A program made the position numbers and the translations under genes. The notes beneath the pieces are model-generated. The model searched no databases, was not told the DNA's origin, and saw only the letters and a list, made by a program, of their open reading frames with translations. DNA of 64,000 nucleotides from Xestospongia muta (taxonomy: Eukaryota > Porifera > Demospongiae > Haplosclerida > Petrosiidae), in the NCBI GenBank assembly GCA_963693285.1, contig OY848930.1:2542001-2606000 (forward strand). Reading direction: 5' to 3'. How positions within the stretch are numbered: position 1 is the stretch's first letter; the number at the start of each line of letters is the position of its first letter. Positions 36,932 through 48,470 of this stretch are shown here, one piece after another.

Positions 36932-38233
36932 GATTAGAAATTAACAGTGAAAACTGATTAAATAAGCTGATCTAAAGAGTTTAGTAAGTTTATCTGTCTT
37001 TAATATGCTGATAAAGTAGTCTAAATAGGTTAAAACTCTAAAATAAAGAGTTTAGAGCTTTCTGAAAGTTAAAAAAGATTAGAAATTAACAGTGAAAACT
37101 GGTTAAATAAGCTGATCTAAAGACTTTGGTAAGTTTATCTGTCTTAAATATACTAATAAAGTAGTCTAAATAGGTTTAAAATCTAAAATAAAGAGTTTAG
37201 AGCTTTATGAAATTTAAAAAAGATTAGAATTTCACTGTGAAAACTGGTTAAATAAGCTGATCTAAAGAGTTTAGTAAGTTTATCTGTCTTAAATATACTA
37301 ATAAAGTAGTCTAAATAGATTAAAACTCTAAAATAAAGAGTTTAAAGTTTTTTTAGAGCTAAAAAAGATTAGAAATTAACAGTGAAAACTGGTTAAATAA
37401 GCTGATCTAAAGAGTTTAGTAAGTTTATCTGTCTTAAATATACTAATAAAGTAGTCTAAATAGGTTAAAACTCTAAATAAAGAGTTTAGAGCTTTTCGAA
37501 ATTTAAGAAAGATTAGAAATTAAGTGTGAAAATTGGTTAAATAAGCTGATCTAAAGAGTTTAGTAAGTTTATCTGTCTTAAATATACTAATAAAGTAGTC
37601 TAAATAGGTTAAAACTCTAAAATAAAGAGTTTAGAGCTTTTTGAAAGTTAAAAAAGATTAGAAATTAACTGTGAAAACTGCTTAAATAAGCTGATCTAAA
37701 GAGTTTAGTAAGTTTATCTGTCTTAAATATGCTAATAAAGTAGTCTAAACAGGTTAAAACTCTAAAATTAAGAGTTTAGAGCTTTCTGAAAGTTAAAAAA
37801 GATTAGAAATTAACTGTGAAAACTGGTTAAATAAGCTGATCTAAAGAGTTTAGTAAGTTTATCTGTCTTAAATACACAAACAAAGTAGTCTAAATAGGTT
37901 AAAACTCTAAAATAAAGAGTTTAAAGTTTTTTAAGAGTTAAAAACATTAGAAATTAACTGTGAAAACTGGTTAAATAAGCTGATCTAAAGAGTTTAGTAA
38001 GTTTATCTGTCTTAAATATACTAATAAAGTAGTCTAAATAGGTTAAAACTCTAAATTAAAGAGTTTAGAGCTTTCTGAAAGTTAAAAAAGATTAGAAATT
38101 AACTGGGAAGACTGGTTAAATAAGTTGATTTAAGAGTTTAGTAAGTTTATCTATCTTAAATATACTAATAAAGTAGTCTAAATAGGTTAAAACTCTAAAA
38201 TAAAGAGTTTAGAGCTTTTTGAAAGTTAAAAAA
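36932..38233 (+). repeat. 9-monomer unit (1302 bp), copy 2
   Basis: Second copy of 35630-36931, ending where AATTAACAGTG in the partner becomes AATTAACTGTG. Near the join it carries TCTTTAATATGCTGATAAAG (about 36999-37018), a core variant not shared by its partner. Confidence 0.82.
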
Positions 38234-38928
38234 GATTAGAAATTAACTGTGAAAACTGGTTAAATAAGTTGATCTAAAGAGTTTAGTAAGTTTATTTGTT
38301 TTAAATATACTAATAAAGTAGTCTAAATAGTTTAAAACTCTAAAATAAAGAGTTTAAAGCTTTTTGAAAGTTAAAAAGATTAGAAATTAACTGTGAAAAC
38401 TGGTTAAATAAGTTGATTTAATGAGTTTAGTAAGGTTATCTGTCTTAAATATACTAATAAAGTTGTCTAAATAGGTTAAAACTCTAAATCAAAGAGTCTA
38501 GAGCTTTCTGAAAGTTAAAAAAGATTAGAAATTAACTGTGAAAACTGGTTAAATAAGCTGATCTAAAGAGTTTAGTAAGTTTATCTGTCTTAAATATACT
38601 AATAAAGTAGTCTAAATAGGTTAAAACTCTAAAATAAAGAGTTTAGAGCTTTCTGAAAGTTAAAAAAGATTAGAAATTAACTGTGAAAACTGGTTAAATA
38701 AGCTGATCTAAAGAGTTTAGTAAGTTTATCTGTCTTAAATATACTAATAAAGTAGTCTAAATATGTTAAAACTCTAAAATAAAGAGTTTAGAGCTTTTTG
38801 AAAGTTAAAAAAGATTAGAAATTAACTGTGAAAACTGGTTAAATAAGCTGATCTAAAGAGTTTAGTAAGTTTATCTGTCTTAAATATACTAATAAAGTAG
38901 TCTAAATAGGTTAAAACTCTAAAATAAA

Positions 38929-39073
38929 GAGTTTAGAGCTTTTTGAAAGTTAAAAAAGATTAGAAATTAACTGTGAAAACTGGTTAAATAAGCTGATCTA
39001 AAGAGTTTAGTAAGTTTATCTGTCTTAAATATACTAATAAAGTAGTCTAAATAGGTTAAAACTCTAAAATAAA
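38929..39073 (+). repeat. Reference monomer (145 bp), matches the by-eye consensus
   Basis: This copy equals the majority base at every position I compared, so it can serve as the numbering reference, position 1 being the G of GAGTTTAGAGC. Composition is 63 A, 48 T, 23 G and 11 C, with no CpG. Landmarks: variable box 7-20 (GAGCTTTTTGAAAG), A6 run 24-29, GATTAG at 30-35, ACTGG at 51-55, the Sau3AI/MboI site GATC at 67-70, GTTTAG at 77-82, and GTAGTC at 114-119. AGCT (AluI) occurs twice, near 9 and 63. A restriction digest at GATC should therefore give a ladder of about 145 bp. The length is close to the DNA wrapped on one nucleosome core. Confidence 0.95.
38929..39073 (+). repeat. Two diverged half-monomers (74 + 71 bp)
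   Basis: The monomer appears to be an old dimer. Both halves start with GAGTTTAG (38929 and 39003). Each has GGTTAAA at nearly the same offset (half-positions 54 and 52), and each ends in CTAAA or ATAAA before the next GAGTTTAG. The 12-mer TAAAGAGTTTAG therefore occurs twice per 145 bp, 71 and 74 bp apart. The middles of the halves are strongly diverged, so the similarity is limited to the ends and the GGTTAAA region. Inferred: a ~72 bp ancestral unit duplicated and the dimer then became the unit of amplification. Chance similarity in AT-rich sequence is the alternative. Confidence 0.5.
39007..39037. repeat. Dyad TTAGTA ... TACTAA in the monomer core
   Basis: Six-base arms TTAGTA (monomer positions 79-84) and TACTAA (104-109) are inverted relative to each other with 19 bases between them. 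Most monomers keep both arms. Recurrent exceptions include TTTACTAAG on the left and TATGCTAAT, TATTCTAAT or TACACTAAT on the right. It could be a protein-binding dyad, but no known box is recognised in it. Confidence 0.5.
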
Positions 39074-39079
39074 GAGTTT
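39059..39079. repeat. Inverted repeat across the monomer boundary (7+7+7)
   Basis: Arms AAACTCT and AGAGTTT flank the 7-base loop AAAATAA, spanning monomer positions 131-145 and 1-6 of the next. The element recurs in most monomers across the window. Linked variants change it: CTCTAAATTAAAGAGTATAG shortens the paired arms to AACTCT/AGAGTA-type pairing, and ATAAAGACTTTAG breaks one arm. Such small hairpins are common in satellites and could extrude as cruciforms or act as pause sites; that role is an inference. Confidence 0.7.
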
Positions 39080-39959
39080 AGAGCTTTCTGAAAGTTAAAA
39101 AAGATTAGAAATTAACTGTGAAGACTGGTTAAATAAGCTGATCTAAAGAGTTTAGTAAGTTTATCTGTCTTAAATATACTAATAAAGTAGTCTAAATAGG
39201 TTAAAACTCTAAAATAAATAGTTTAGAGCTTTTTGAAAGTTAAACAAGATTAGAAATTAACTGTGAAAACTGGTTAAATAAGCTGATCTAAAGAGTTTAG
39301 TAAGTTTATCTGTCTTAAATATACTAATAAAGTAGTCTAAATAGGTTAAAACTCTAAAATAAAGAGTTTAGAGCTTTCTGAAAGTTAAAAAAGATTAGAA
39401 ATTAACTGTGAAAACTGGTTAAATAAGCTGATCTAAAGAGTTTAGTAAGTTTATCTGTCTTAAATATACTAATAAAGTAGTCTCAATAGGTTAAAACTCT
39501 AAAATAAAGAGTTTAAAGTTTTTTAAGAGTTAAAAAAGATGAGAAATTAACTGTGAAAACTGGTTAAATAAGCTGATCTAAAGAGTTTAGTAAGTTTATC
39601 TGTCTTAAATATACTAATAAAGTAGTCTAAATAGGTTAAAACTCTAAAATAAAGAGTTTAGAGCCTTTTGAAATTTAAGAAAGATTAGAAATTAAATGTT
39701 AAAATTGGTTAAATAAGCTGATCTAAAGAGTTTAGTAAGTTTATCTGTCTTAAATATACTAATAAAGTAGTCTAAAGAGGTTAAAACTCTAAAATAAAGA
39801 GTTTAGAGCTTTTTAAAAGTTAAAAAAGATTAGAAATTAACTGTGAAAACGGGTTAAATAAGCTGATCTAAAGAGTTTAGTAAGTTTATCTGTTTTAAAT
39901 ATACTAATAAAGTAGTCTAAATAGGTTAAAACTCTAAAATAAAGAGTTTAGAGCTTTTT

Positions 39960-40539
39960 GAAAGTTAAAAAAGATGAGAAATTAACTGTGATAACTGCTT
40001 AAATAAGCTGATTTAAAGAGTTTAGTAAGTTTATCTGTCTTAAATACACTAATAAAGTAGTCTAAATAGGTTGAAGCTCTAAAATAAAGAGTTTAGAGCT
40101 TTTTGAAAGTTAAACAAGATTAGAAATTAACTGTGAAAACTGGTTAAATAAGCTGATCTAAAGAGTTTAGTAAGTTTATCTGTCTTAAATATACTAATAA
40201 ACTAGTCTAAATAGGTTAAAACTCTAAAATAAAGAGTTTAAAGTTTTTTAAGAGTTAAAAAAGATTAGAAATTAACTGTGAAAACGGGTTAAATAAGCTG
40301 ATCTAAAGAGTTTAGTAAGTTTATCTGTCTTAAATATACTAATAAAGTAGTCTAAATAGGTTAAAACTCTAAAATAAAGAGTTTAGAGCTTTTTGAAAGT
40401 TAAAAAAGATTAGAAATTAACTGTGAAAACTGGTTAAATAACCTGATCTAAAGAGTTTAGTAAGTTTATCTGTCTTAAATATACTAATAAAGTAGTCTAA
40501 AGAGGTTAAAACTCTAAAATAAAGAGTTTAGAGCTTTTT
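39960..40539 (+). repeat. Four-monomer unit (580 bp), copy 1
   Basis: Order: GATGAG or GATCAG with TACACTAATAAAG and GTTGAAGCTC, then TTAAACAAGATTAG, then GTTTTTTAAGAG with CGGG, then a CTTTTTG monomer. GTTGAAGCTC lies at 40070 and 40650. This four-part order (GATCAG, AAACAAG, GTTTTTTAAGAG) recurs through 40-63 kb and is the signature of the right variant domain. Confidence 0.78.
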
Positions 40540-41955
40540 AAAAGTTAAAAAAGATCAGAAATTAACTGTGAAAACTGGTTAAATAAGCTGATTTAAAGAG
40601 TTTAGTAAGTTTATCTGTCTTAAATACACTAATAAAGTAGTCTAAATAGGTTGAAGCTCTAAAATAAAGAGTTTAGAGCTTTTTGAAAGTTAAACAAGAT
40701 TAGAAATTAACTGTGAAAACTGGTTAAATAAGCTGATCTAAAGAGTTTAGTAAGTTTATCTGTCTTAAATATACTAAAACTAGTCTAAATAGGTTAAAAC
40801 TCTAAAATAAAGAGTTTAAAGTTTTTTAAGAGTTAAAAAAGATTAGAAATTAACTGTGAAAACGGGTTAAATAAGCTGATCTAAAGAGTTTAGTAAGTTT
40901 ATCTGTCTTAAATATACTAATAAAGTAGTCTAAATAGGTTAAAACTCTAAAATAAAGAGTTTAGAGTTTTTTGAAAGTTAAAAAAGATTAGAAATTAACT
41001 GTGAAAACTGGTTAAATAAGCTGATCTAAAGAGTTTAGTAAGTTTATCAGTCTTAAATATACTAATAAAGTAGTCTATATAGGTTAAAACTCTAAAATAA
41101 AGAGTTTAGAGATTTTTTAAAGTTAAAAAAGATTAGAAATTAACTGTGAAAACGGGTTAAATAAGCTGATCTAAAGAGTTTAGTAAGTTTATCTGTTTTA
41201 AATATACTAATAAAGTAGTCTAAATAGGTTAAAACTCTAAAATAAAGAGTTTAGAGCTTTCTGAAAGTTAAAAAAGATTAGAAATTAACTGTGAAGACTG
41301 GTTAAATAAGATGATTTAATGAGTTTAGTAAGTTTATCTGTCTTAAATATACTAATAAAGTAGTCTAAATAGGTTAAAACTCTAAAATAAAGAGTTTAGA
41401 GCTTTCTGAAAATTTAAAAAGATTAGAAATTAACTGTGAAAACGGGTTAAATAAGTTGATCTAAAGAGTTTAGTAATTTTATTTGTTTTAAATATACTAA
41501 TAAAGTAGTCTAAATAGTTTAAAACTCTAAAATAAAGAGTTTAAAGCTTTTTGAAAGTTAAAAAGATTAGAAATTAACTGTGAAAACTGGTTAAATAAGT
41601 TCATTTAATGAGTTTAGTAAGGTTATCTGTCTTAAATATACTAATAAAGTTGTCTAAATAGGTTAAAACTCTAAATCAAAGAGTCCAGAGCTTTCTGAAA
41701 GTTAAAAAAGATTAGAAATGAACTGTGAAAACTGGTTAAATAAGCTGATCTAAAGAGTTTAGTAAGTTTATCTGTCTTAAATATACTAATAAAGTAGTCT
41801 AAATATGTTAAAACTCTAAAATAAAGAGTTTAGAGCTTTTTGAAAGTTAAAAAAGATTAGAAATTAACTGTGAAAACGGTTAAAATAAGCTGATCTAAAG
41901 AGTTTAGTAAGTTTATCTGTCTTAAATATACTAATAAAGTAGTCTAAATAGGTTA
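40540..41955 (+). repeat. 14-monomer unit (2027 bp spacing), copy 1
   Basis: Paired with 42567-44127. Markers 2027 bp apart: ATACTAAAAC (2-base deletion allele) 40771/42798, GAGTCCAGAG 41681/43708 and GTTGAAGCTC 40650/42677. Its first monomer is a hybrid (CTTTTTAAAAG joined to GATCAG), implying a one-monomer loss at about 40530-40555. Inside, a monomer with ATCAGTC and CTATATAGG (40965-41105) replaces one with CTTTCTTAAAG in the partner, so each copy lost a different monomer from a longer ancestor. Confidence 0.78.
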
Positions 41956-42566
41956 AAACTCTAAAATAAAGAGTTTAAAGTTTTTTAAGAGTTAAAAAAG
42001 ATGAGAAATTAACTGTGAAAACTGGTTAAATAAGCTGATCTAAAGAGTTTAGTAAGTTTATCTGTCTTAAATATACTAATAAAGTAGTCTAAATAGGTTA
42101 AAACTCTAAAATAAAGAGTTTAAAGTTTTTTAAGAGTTAAAAAAGATTAGAAATTAACTGTGAAAACTGGTTAAATAAGCTGATCTAAAGAGTTTAGTAA
42201 GTTTATCTGTCTTAAATATACTAATAAAGTAGTCTAAATAGGTTAAAACTCTAAAATAAAGAGTTTAGAGCTTTTTGAAAGTTAAAAAAGATTAGAAATT
42301 AACTGTGAAAACTGGTTAAATAAGCTTATCTAAAGAGTTTAGTAAGTTTATCTGTCTTAAATATACTAATAAAGTAGTCTAAAGAGGTTAAAACTCTAAA
42401 ATAAAGAGTTTAGAGCTTTTTAAAAGTTAAAAAAGATTAGAAATTAACTGTGAAAACGGGTTAAATAAGCTGATCTAAAGAGTTTAGTAAGTTTATCTGT
42501 TTTAAATATACTAATAAAGTAGTCTAAATAGGTTAAAACTCTAAAATAAAGAGTTTAGAGCTTTTT

Positions 42567-44127
42567 GAAAGTTAAAAAAGATCAGAAATTAACTGTGAAA
42601 ACTGGTTAAATAAGCTGATTTAAAGAGTTTAGTAAGTTTATCTGTCTTAAATACACTATTAAAGTAGTCTAAATAGGTTGAAGCTCTAAAATAAAGAGTT
42701 TAGAGCTTTTTGAAAGTTAAACAAGATTAGAAATTAACTGTGAAAACTGGTTAAATAAGCTGATCTAAAGAGTTTAGTAAGTTTATCTGTCTTAAATATA
42801 CTAAAACTAGTCTAAATAGGTTAAAACTCTAAAATAAAGAGTTTAAAGTTTTTTAAGAGTTAAAAAAGATTAGAAATTAACTGTGAAAATGGGTTAAATA
42901 AGCTGATCTAAAGAGTTTAGTAAGTTTATCTGTCTTAAATATACTAATAAAGTAGTCTAAATAGGTTAAAACTCTAAAATAAAGAATTTAGAGATTTTTT
43001 AAAGTTAAAAAAGATTAGAAATTAACTGTGAAAACGGGTTAAATAAGCTGATCTAAAGAGTTTAGTAATTTTATCTGTCTTAAATATACTAATAAAGTAG
43101 TCTAAATAGGTTAAAACTCTAAAATAAAGAGTTTAGAGCTTTCTTAAAGTTAAAAAAGATTAGAAATTAACTGTGAAAACTGGTTAAATAAGCTGATCTA
43201 AAGAGTTTAGTAAGTTTATCTGTCTTAAATATACTAATAAAGTAGTCTAAATAGGTTAAAACTCTAAATTAAAGAGTTTAGAGCTTTCTGAAAGTTAAAA
43301 AAGATTAGAAATTAACTGTGAAGACTGGTTAAATAAGCTGATCTAATGAGTTTAGTAAGTTTATCTGTCTTAAATATACTAATAAAGTAGTCTAAATAGG
43401 TTAAAACTCTAAAATAAAGAGTTTAGAGCTTTCTGAAATTTTAAAAAGATTAGAAATTAACTGTGAAAACGGGTTAAATAAGTTGATCTAAAGAGTTTAG
43501 TAATTTTATTTGTTTTAAATATACTAATAAAGTAGTCTAAATAGTTTAAAACTCTAAAATAAAGAGTTTAAAGCTTTTTGAAAGTTAAAAAGATTAGAAA
43601 TTAACTGTGAAAACTGGTTAAATAAGTTCATTTAATGAGTTTAGTAAGGTTATCTGTCTTAAATATACTAATAAAGTTGTCTAAATAGGTTAAAACTCTA
43701 AATCAAAGAGTCCAGAGCTTTCTGAAAGTTAAAAAAGATTAGAAATGAACTGTGAAAACTGGTTAAATAAGCTGATCTAAAGAGTTTAGTAAGTTTATCT
43801 GTCTTAAATATACTAATAAAGTAGTCTAAATAGGTTAAAACTCTAAAATAAAGAGTTTAGAGCTTTCTGAAAGTTAAAAAAGATTAGAAATGAACTGTGA
43901 AAACTGGTTAAATAAGCTGATCTAAAGAGTTTAGTAAGTTTATCTGTCTTAAAAATACTAATAAAGTAGTCTAAATATGTTAAAACTCTAAAATAAAGAG
44001 TTTAGAGCTTTTTGAAAGTTAAAAAACATTAGAAATTAACTGTGAAAACGGTTAAAATAAGCTGATCTAAAGAGTTTAGTAAGTTTATCTGTCTTAAATA
44101 TACTAATAAAGTAGTCTAAATAGGTTA
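42567..44127 (+). repeat. 14-monomer unit, copy 2; source-like copy of the window's right end
   Basis: Second copy of the 2027 bp pair. It has one extra AAATGAACTG monomer (43744 and 43889) against a single one at 41709. Private variants TACACTATTAAAG (about 42651), TGAAAATGGG (about 42885), AAAGAATTTAG (about 42983) and AAAAATACT (about 43952) all reappear at 62.37, 62.61, 62.70 and 63.67 kb, tying this region to the last 1.74 kb of the window. Confidence 0.82.
43425..43855 (+). repeat. Marker trio TTGTTTTAAAT / CATTTAATGAG / AATCAAAGAGTC (six sites)
   Basis: Three consecutive diverged monomers always appear together: one with AATTTTATTTGTTTTAAAT, one with TTCATTTAATGAG and GTTGTCTAAATAGG, and a start altered to AATCAAAGAGTC. 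AATCAAAGAGTC is at 32267, 38487, 41674, 43701, 58833 and 63421; the last four read GAGTCC, the first two GAGTCT. At 62.1-62.25 kb only the first member survives before the join. The GAGTCT/GAGTCC split gives an ordering of copies. Confidence 0.8.
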
Positions 44128-45451
44128 AAACTCTAAAATAAAGAGTTTAGAGCTTTTTGAAAGTTAAAAAAGATTAGAAATTAACTGTGAAAACTGGTTA
44201 AATAAGCTGATCTAAAGAGTTTAGTAAGTTTATCTGTCTTAAATATACTAATAAACTAGTCTAAATAGGTTAAAACTCTAAAATAAAGAGTTTAAAGTTT
44301 TTTAAGAGTGAAAAAGATGAGAAATTAACTGTGAAAACTGGTTAAATAAGCTGATCTAAAGAGTTTAGTAAGTTTATCTGTCTTAAATATACTAATAAAG
44401 TAGTCTAAATAGGTTAAAACTCTAAAATAAAGAGTTTACAGCTTTTTGAAAGTTAAAAAAGATTAGAAATTAACTGTGAAAACTGGTTAAATAAGCTGAT
44501 CTAAAGAGTTTAGTAAGTTTATCAGTCTTAAATATACTAATAAAGTAGTATAAAGAGGTTAAAACTCTAAAATAAAGAGTTTAAAGTTTTTTAAGAGTTT
44601 AAAAAGATGAGAAATTAACTGTGAAAACTGCTTAAATAAGCTGATCGAAAGAGTTTAGTAAGTTTATCTGTCTTAAATATACTAATAAAGTAGTCTAAAT
44701 AGGTTAAAACTCTAAAATAAAGAGTTTACAGCTTTCTGAAAGTTAAAAAAGATTAGAAATTAACAGTGAAAACTGGTTAAATAAGCTGATCTAATGAATT
44801 TAGTAAGTTTATCTGTCTTAAATATACTAATAAAGTAGTCTAAATAGGTTAAAACTCTAAAATAAAGAGTTTAGAGCTTTATGAAAGTTAAAAAAGATTA
44901 GAAATTAACTGTGAAAACTGGTTAAATAAGCTGATCTAATGACTTTATTAAGTTTATCTGTCTTAAATATACTAATAAAGTAGTCTAAATAGGTTAAAAC
45001 TCTAAAATAAAGAGTTTAGAGCTTTCTGAAAGTTAAAAAAGATTAGAAATTAACTGGGAAAACTGGTTAAATAAGCTGATCTAAAGAGTTTAGTAAGTTT
45101 ATCTGTCTTAAATATACTAATAAAGTAGTCTAAATAGGTTAAAACTCTAAAATAAAGAGTTTAGAGCTTTTTGAAAGTTAAAAAAGATTAGAAATTAACT
45201 GTGAAAACGGTTAAAATAAGTTGATCTAAAGAGTTTAGTAAGTTTATCTGTCTTAAATATACTAATAAACTAGTCTAAATAGGTTAAAACTCTAAAATAA
45301 AGAGTTTAGAGCTTTCTGAAAGTTAAAAAAGATTAGAAATTAACTGTGAAAACTGGTTAAATAAGCTGATCTAAAGAGTTTAGTAAGTTTATCTGTCTTA
45401 AATATACTAATAAAGTAGTCTAAATAGGTTAAAACTCTAAAATAAAGAGTT

Positions 45452-47400
45452 TAGAGCTTTTTGAAAGTTAAAAAGATTAGAAATTAACTTTGAAAACGGT
45501 TAAAATAAGTTGATCTAAAGAGTTTAGTAAGTTTATCTGTCTTAAATATACTAATAAACTAGTCTAAATAGGTTAAAACTCTAAAATAAACAGTTTAGAG
45601 CATTTTGAAAGTTAAAAAAGATTAGAAATTAACTGTGAAAACTGGTTAAATAAGCTGATCTAAAGAGTTTAGTAAGTTTATCTGTCTTAAATATACTAAT
45701 AAAGTAGTCTAAATAGGTTAAAACTCTAAAATAAAGAGTTTACAGCTTTCTGAAAGTTAAAAATGATTAGAAATTAACTGTGAAAACTGGTTAAATAAGC
45801 TGATCTAAAGAGTTTAGTAAGTTTATCTGTCTTAAATATACTAATAAAGTAGTCTAAATAGGTTAAAACTCTAAAATAAAGAGTTTAGAGCTTTCTGAAA
45901 GTTAAAAAAGATTAGAAATTAACTGTGAAAACTGGTTAAATAAGCTGATCTAAAGAGTTTAGTAAGTTTATCTGTCTTAAATATACTAATAAAGTAGTCT
46001 AAATAGGTTAAAACTCTAAAATAAAGAGTTTAAAGTTTTTTAAGAGTTAAAAAAGATGAGAAATTAATTGTGAAAACTGGTTAAATAAGCTGATCTAAAG
46101 AGTTTAGTAAGTTTATCTGTCTTAAATATACTAATAAAGTAGTCTAAATAGGTTAAAACTCTAAAATAAAGAGTTTAGAGCCTTTTGAAATTTAAGAGAG
46201 ATTAGAAATTAAGTGTGAAAACTGGTTAACTAAACTGATCTAAAGAGTTTAGTAAGTTTATCTGTCTTAAATATACTAATAAAGTAGTCTAAATAGGTTA
46301 AAACTCTAAAATAAAGAGTTTAGAGCTTTTTGAAAGTTAAAAAAGATCAGAAATTAACTGTGAAAACTGGTTAAATAAGCTGATTTAAAGAGTTTAGTAA
46401 GTTTATCTGTCTTAAATACACTAATAAAGTAGTCTAAATAGGTTAAAACTCTAAAATAAAGAGTTTAGAGCTTTTTGAAAGTTAAAAAAGATCAGAAATT
46501 AAGTGTGAAAACTGGTTAACTAAACTGATCTAAAGAGTTTAGTAAGTTTATCTGTCTTAAGTATACTAATAAAGTAGTCTAAAGAGGTTAAAACTCTAAA
46601 ATAAAGAGTTTAGAGCTTTTTGAAAGTTAAAAAAGATTAGAAATTAACTGTGAAAACGGGTTAAATAAGCTGATCTAAAGAGTTTAGTAAGTTTATCTGT
46701 TTTAAATATACTAATAAAGTAGTCTAAATAGGTTAAAACTCTAAAATAAAGAGTTTAGAGCTTTTTGAAAGTTAAAAAAGATCAGAAATTAACTGTCAAA
46801 ACTGGTTAAATAAGCTGATTTAAAGAGTTTAGTAAGTTTATCTGTCTTAAATACACTAATAAAGTAGTCTAAATAGGTTGAAGCTCTAAAATAAAGAGTT
46901 TAGAGCTTTTTGAAAGTTAAACAAGATTAGAAATTAACGGTGAAAACTGGTTGAATAAGCTGATCTAAAGAGTTTAGTAAGTTTATCTGTCTTAAATATA
47001 CTAATAAACTAGTCTAAATAGGTTAAAACTCTAAAATAAAGAGTTAAAAAAGATTAGAAATTAACTGTGAAAACTGGTTAAATAAGCTGATCTAAAGAGT
47101 TTAGTAAGTTTATCTGTCTTAAATATGCTAATAAAGTAGTATAAATAGGTTAAAACTCTAAAATAAAGAGTTTACAGCTTTCTGAATGTTAAAAAATATT
47201 AGAAATTAACTGTGAAAACTGGTTAAATAAGCTGATCTAAAGAGTTTAGTAAGTTTATCTGTCTTAAATATACTAATAAAGTAGTCTAAATAGGTTAAAA
47301 CTCTAAAATAAAGAGTTTAGAGCTTTCTGAAAGTTAAAAAGATTAGAAATTAACAGTGAAATCTGGTTAAATAAGCTGATCTAAAGAGTTTAGTAAGTTT
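45452..47400 (+). repeat. About 19-monomer unit, copy 1 (offset 2733, then 2442-2461)
   Basis: Partner of 48185-49860. Markers: AATGATTA 45762/48495 and TTTAAGAGAG 46191/48924 (2733); GTTGAAGCTC 46877/49320 (2443); ATGCTAATAAAG 47125/49586 and AATCTGG 47361/49822 (2461). The drop of about 290 bp reflects two extra monomers here at 46.29-46.58 kb (a GATCAG monomer and one with AAGTGTG and TTAACTAAACTG). The last change reflects an 18 bp deletion at 47041 in this copy. Confidence 0.75.
47036..47062 (+). other. 18 bp deletion between GAGTT direct repeats
   Basis: GAGTTAAAAAAGATTAG replaces the usual GAGTT-TAAAGTTTTTTAA-GAGTT-AAAAAAG arrangement, losing one GAGTT and the 13 bases between. The partner near 49490 is intact. 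It fits slippage between 5 bp direct repeats and is private to this site. Confidence 0.75.
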
Positions 47401-47889
47401 ATCTGCCTTAAATATACTAATAAAGTAGTCTAAATAGGTTAAAACTCTAAAATAAAGAGTTTAGAGCTTTCTGAAAGTTAAAAAGATTAGAAATTAACTG
47501 TGAAAACTGGTTAAATAAGCTGATCTAAAGAGTTTAGTAAGTTTATCTGTCTTAAATATACTAATAAAGTAGTCTAAATAGGTTAAACCTCTAAAATAAA
47601 GAGTTTACAGCTTTCTGAAAGTTAAAAAAGATTAGAAATTAACAGTGAAAACTGGTTAAATAAGCTGATCTAATGAATTTAGTAAGTTTATCTGTCTTAA
47701 ATATACTAATAAAGTAGTCTAAATAGTTTAAAACTCTAAAATAAAGAGTTTAGAGCTTTCTGAAAGTTAAAAAGATTAGAAATTAACAGTGAAAACTGGT
47801 TAAATAAGCTGATCTAATGAATTTAGTAAGTTTATCTGTCTTAAATATGCTAATAAAGTAGTATAAATAGGTTAAAACTCTAAAATAAA

Positions 47890-48470
47890 GAGTTTAGAGC
47901 TTTCTGAAAGTTAAAAAAGATTAGAAATTAACAGTGAAAACTGGTTAAATAAGCTGATCTAAAGAGTTTAGTAAGTTTATCTGTCTTAAATATACTAATA
48001 AAGTAGTCTAAATAGGTTAAAACTCTAAAATAAAGAGTTTACAGCTTTCTGAAAGTTAAAAACGATTAGAAATTAACAGTGAAAACTGGTTAAATAAGCT
48101 GATGTAAAGAGTTTAGTAAGTTTATCTGTCTTAAATATACTAATAAAGTAGTCTAAATAGGTTAAAACTCTAAAATAAAGAGTTTAGAGCTTTTTAAAAG
48201 TTAAAAAAGATTAGAAATTAACTGTGAAAACGGTTAAAATAAGTTGATCTAAAGAGTTTAGTAAGTTTATCTGTCTTAAATATACTAATAAACTAGTCTA
48301 AATAGGTTAAAACTCTAAAATAAAGAGTTTAGAGCTTTTTGAAAGTTAAAAAAGATTAGAAATTAACATTGAAAACTGGTTAAATAGCTGATCTAAAGAG
48401 TTTAGTAAGTTTATCTGTCTTAAATATACTAATAAAGTAGTCTAAATAGGTTAAAACTCTAAAATAAAGA
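47890..48470 (+). repeat. Four-monomer block, copy 1 (offset 2894 bp, 20 monomers)
   Basis: Order: AACAGTG; AACGATTAG with CTGATGTAAAG; CTTTTTAAAAG with AACGG and AAGTTGATC; AATTAACATTG with TAAATAGCTG. AACGAT at 48061/50955 and AATTAACATT at 48361/51255 are 2894 bp apart. Flanks do not match, so this is a short segment shared between otherwise different neighbourhoods, as expected from gene conversion or loss of the intervening copies. Confidence 0.72.

Larger units (their letters stand above)
38639..39508 (+). repeat. Six near-consensus monomers in a row
   Basis: Six 145 bp monomers, total 870 bp, all within a few changes of the reference, for example AAATATGTT near 38760, TGAAGACTGG near 39120 and AAATAGTTTAG near 39218. 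This is the most uniform stretch at monomer level and contains the exact consensus copy. It may be a recent local homogenisation or the least diverged descendant of the founder. Confidence 0.7.

Noticed and set aside
39007..39073. TATA-like promoter (TTAAATATAC) in each monomer
   Set aside because: The match is weak and expected by chance at 23% G+C; no initiator, terminator or conserved transcript structure supports it.
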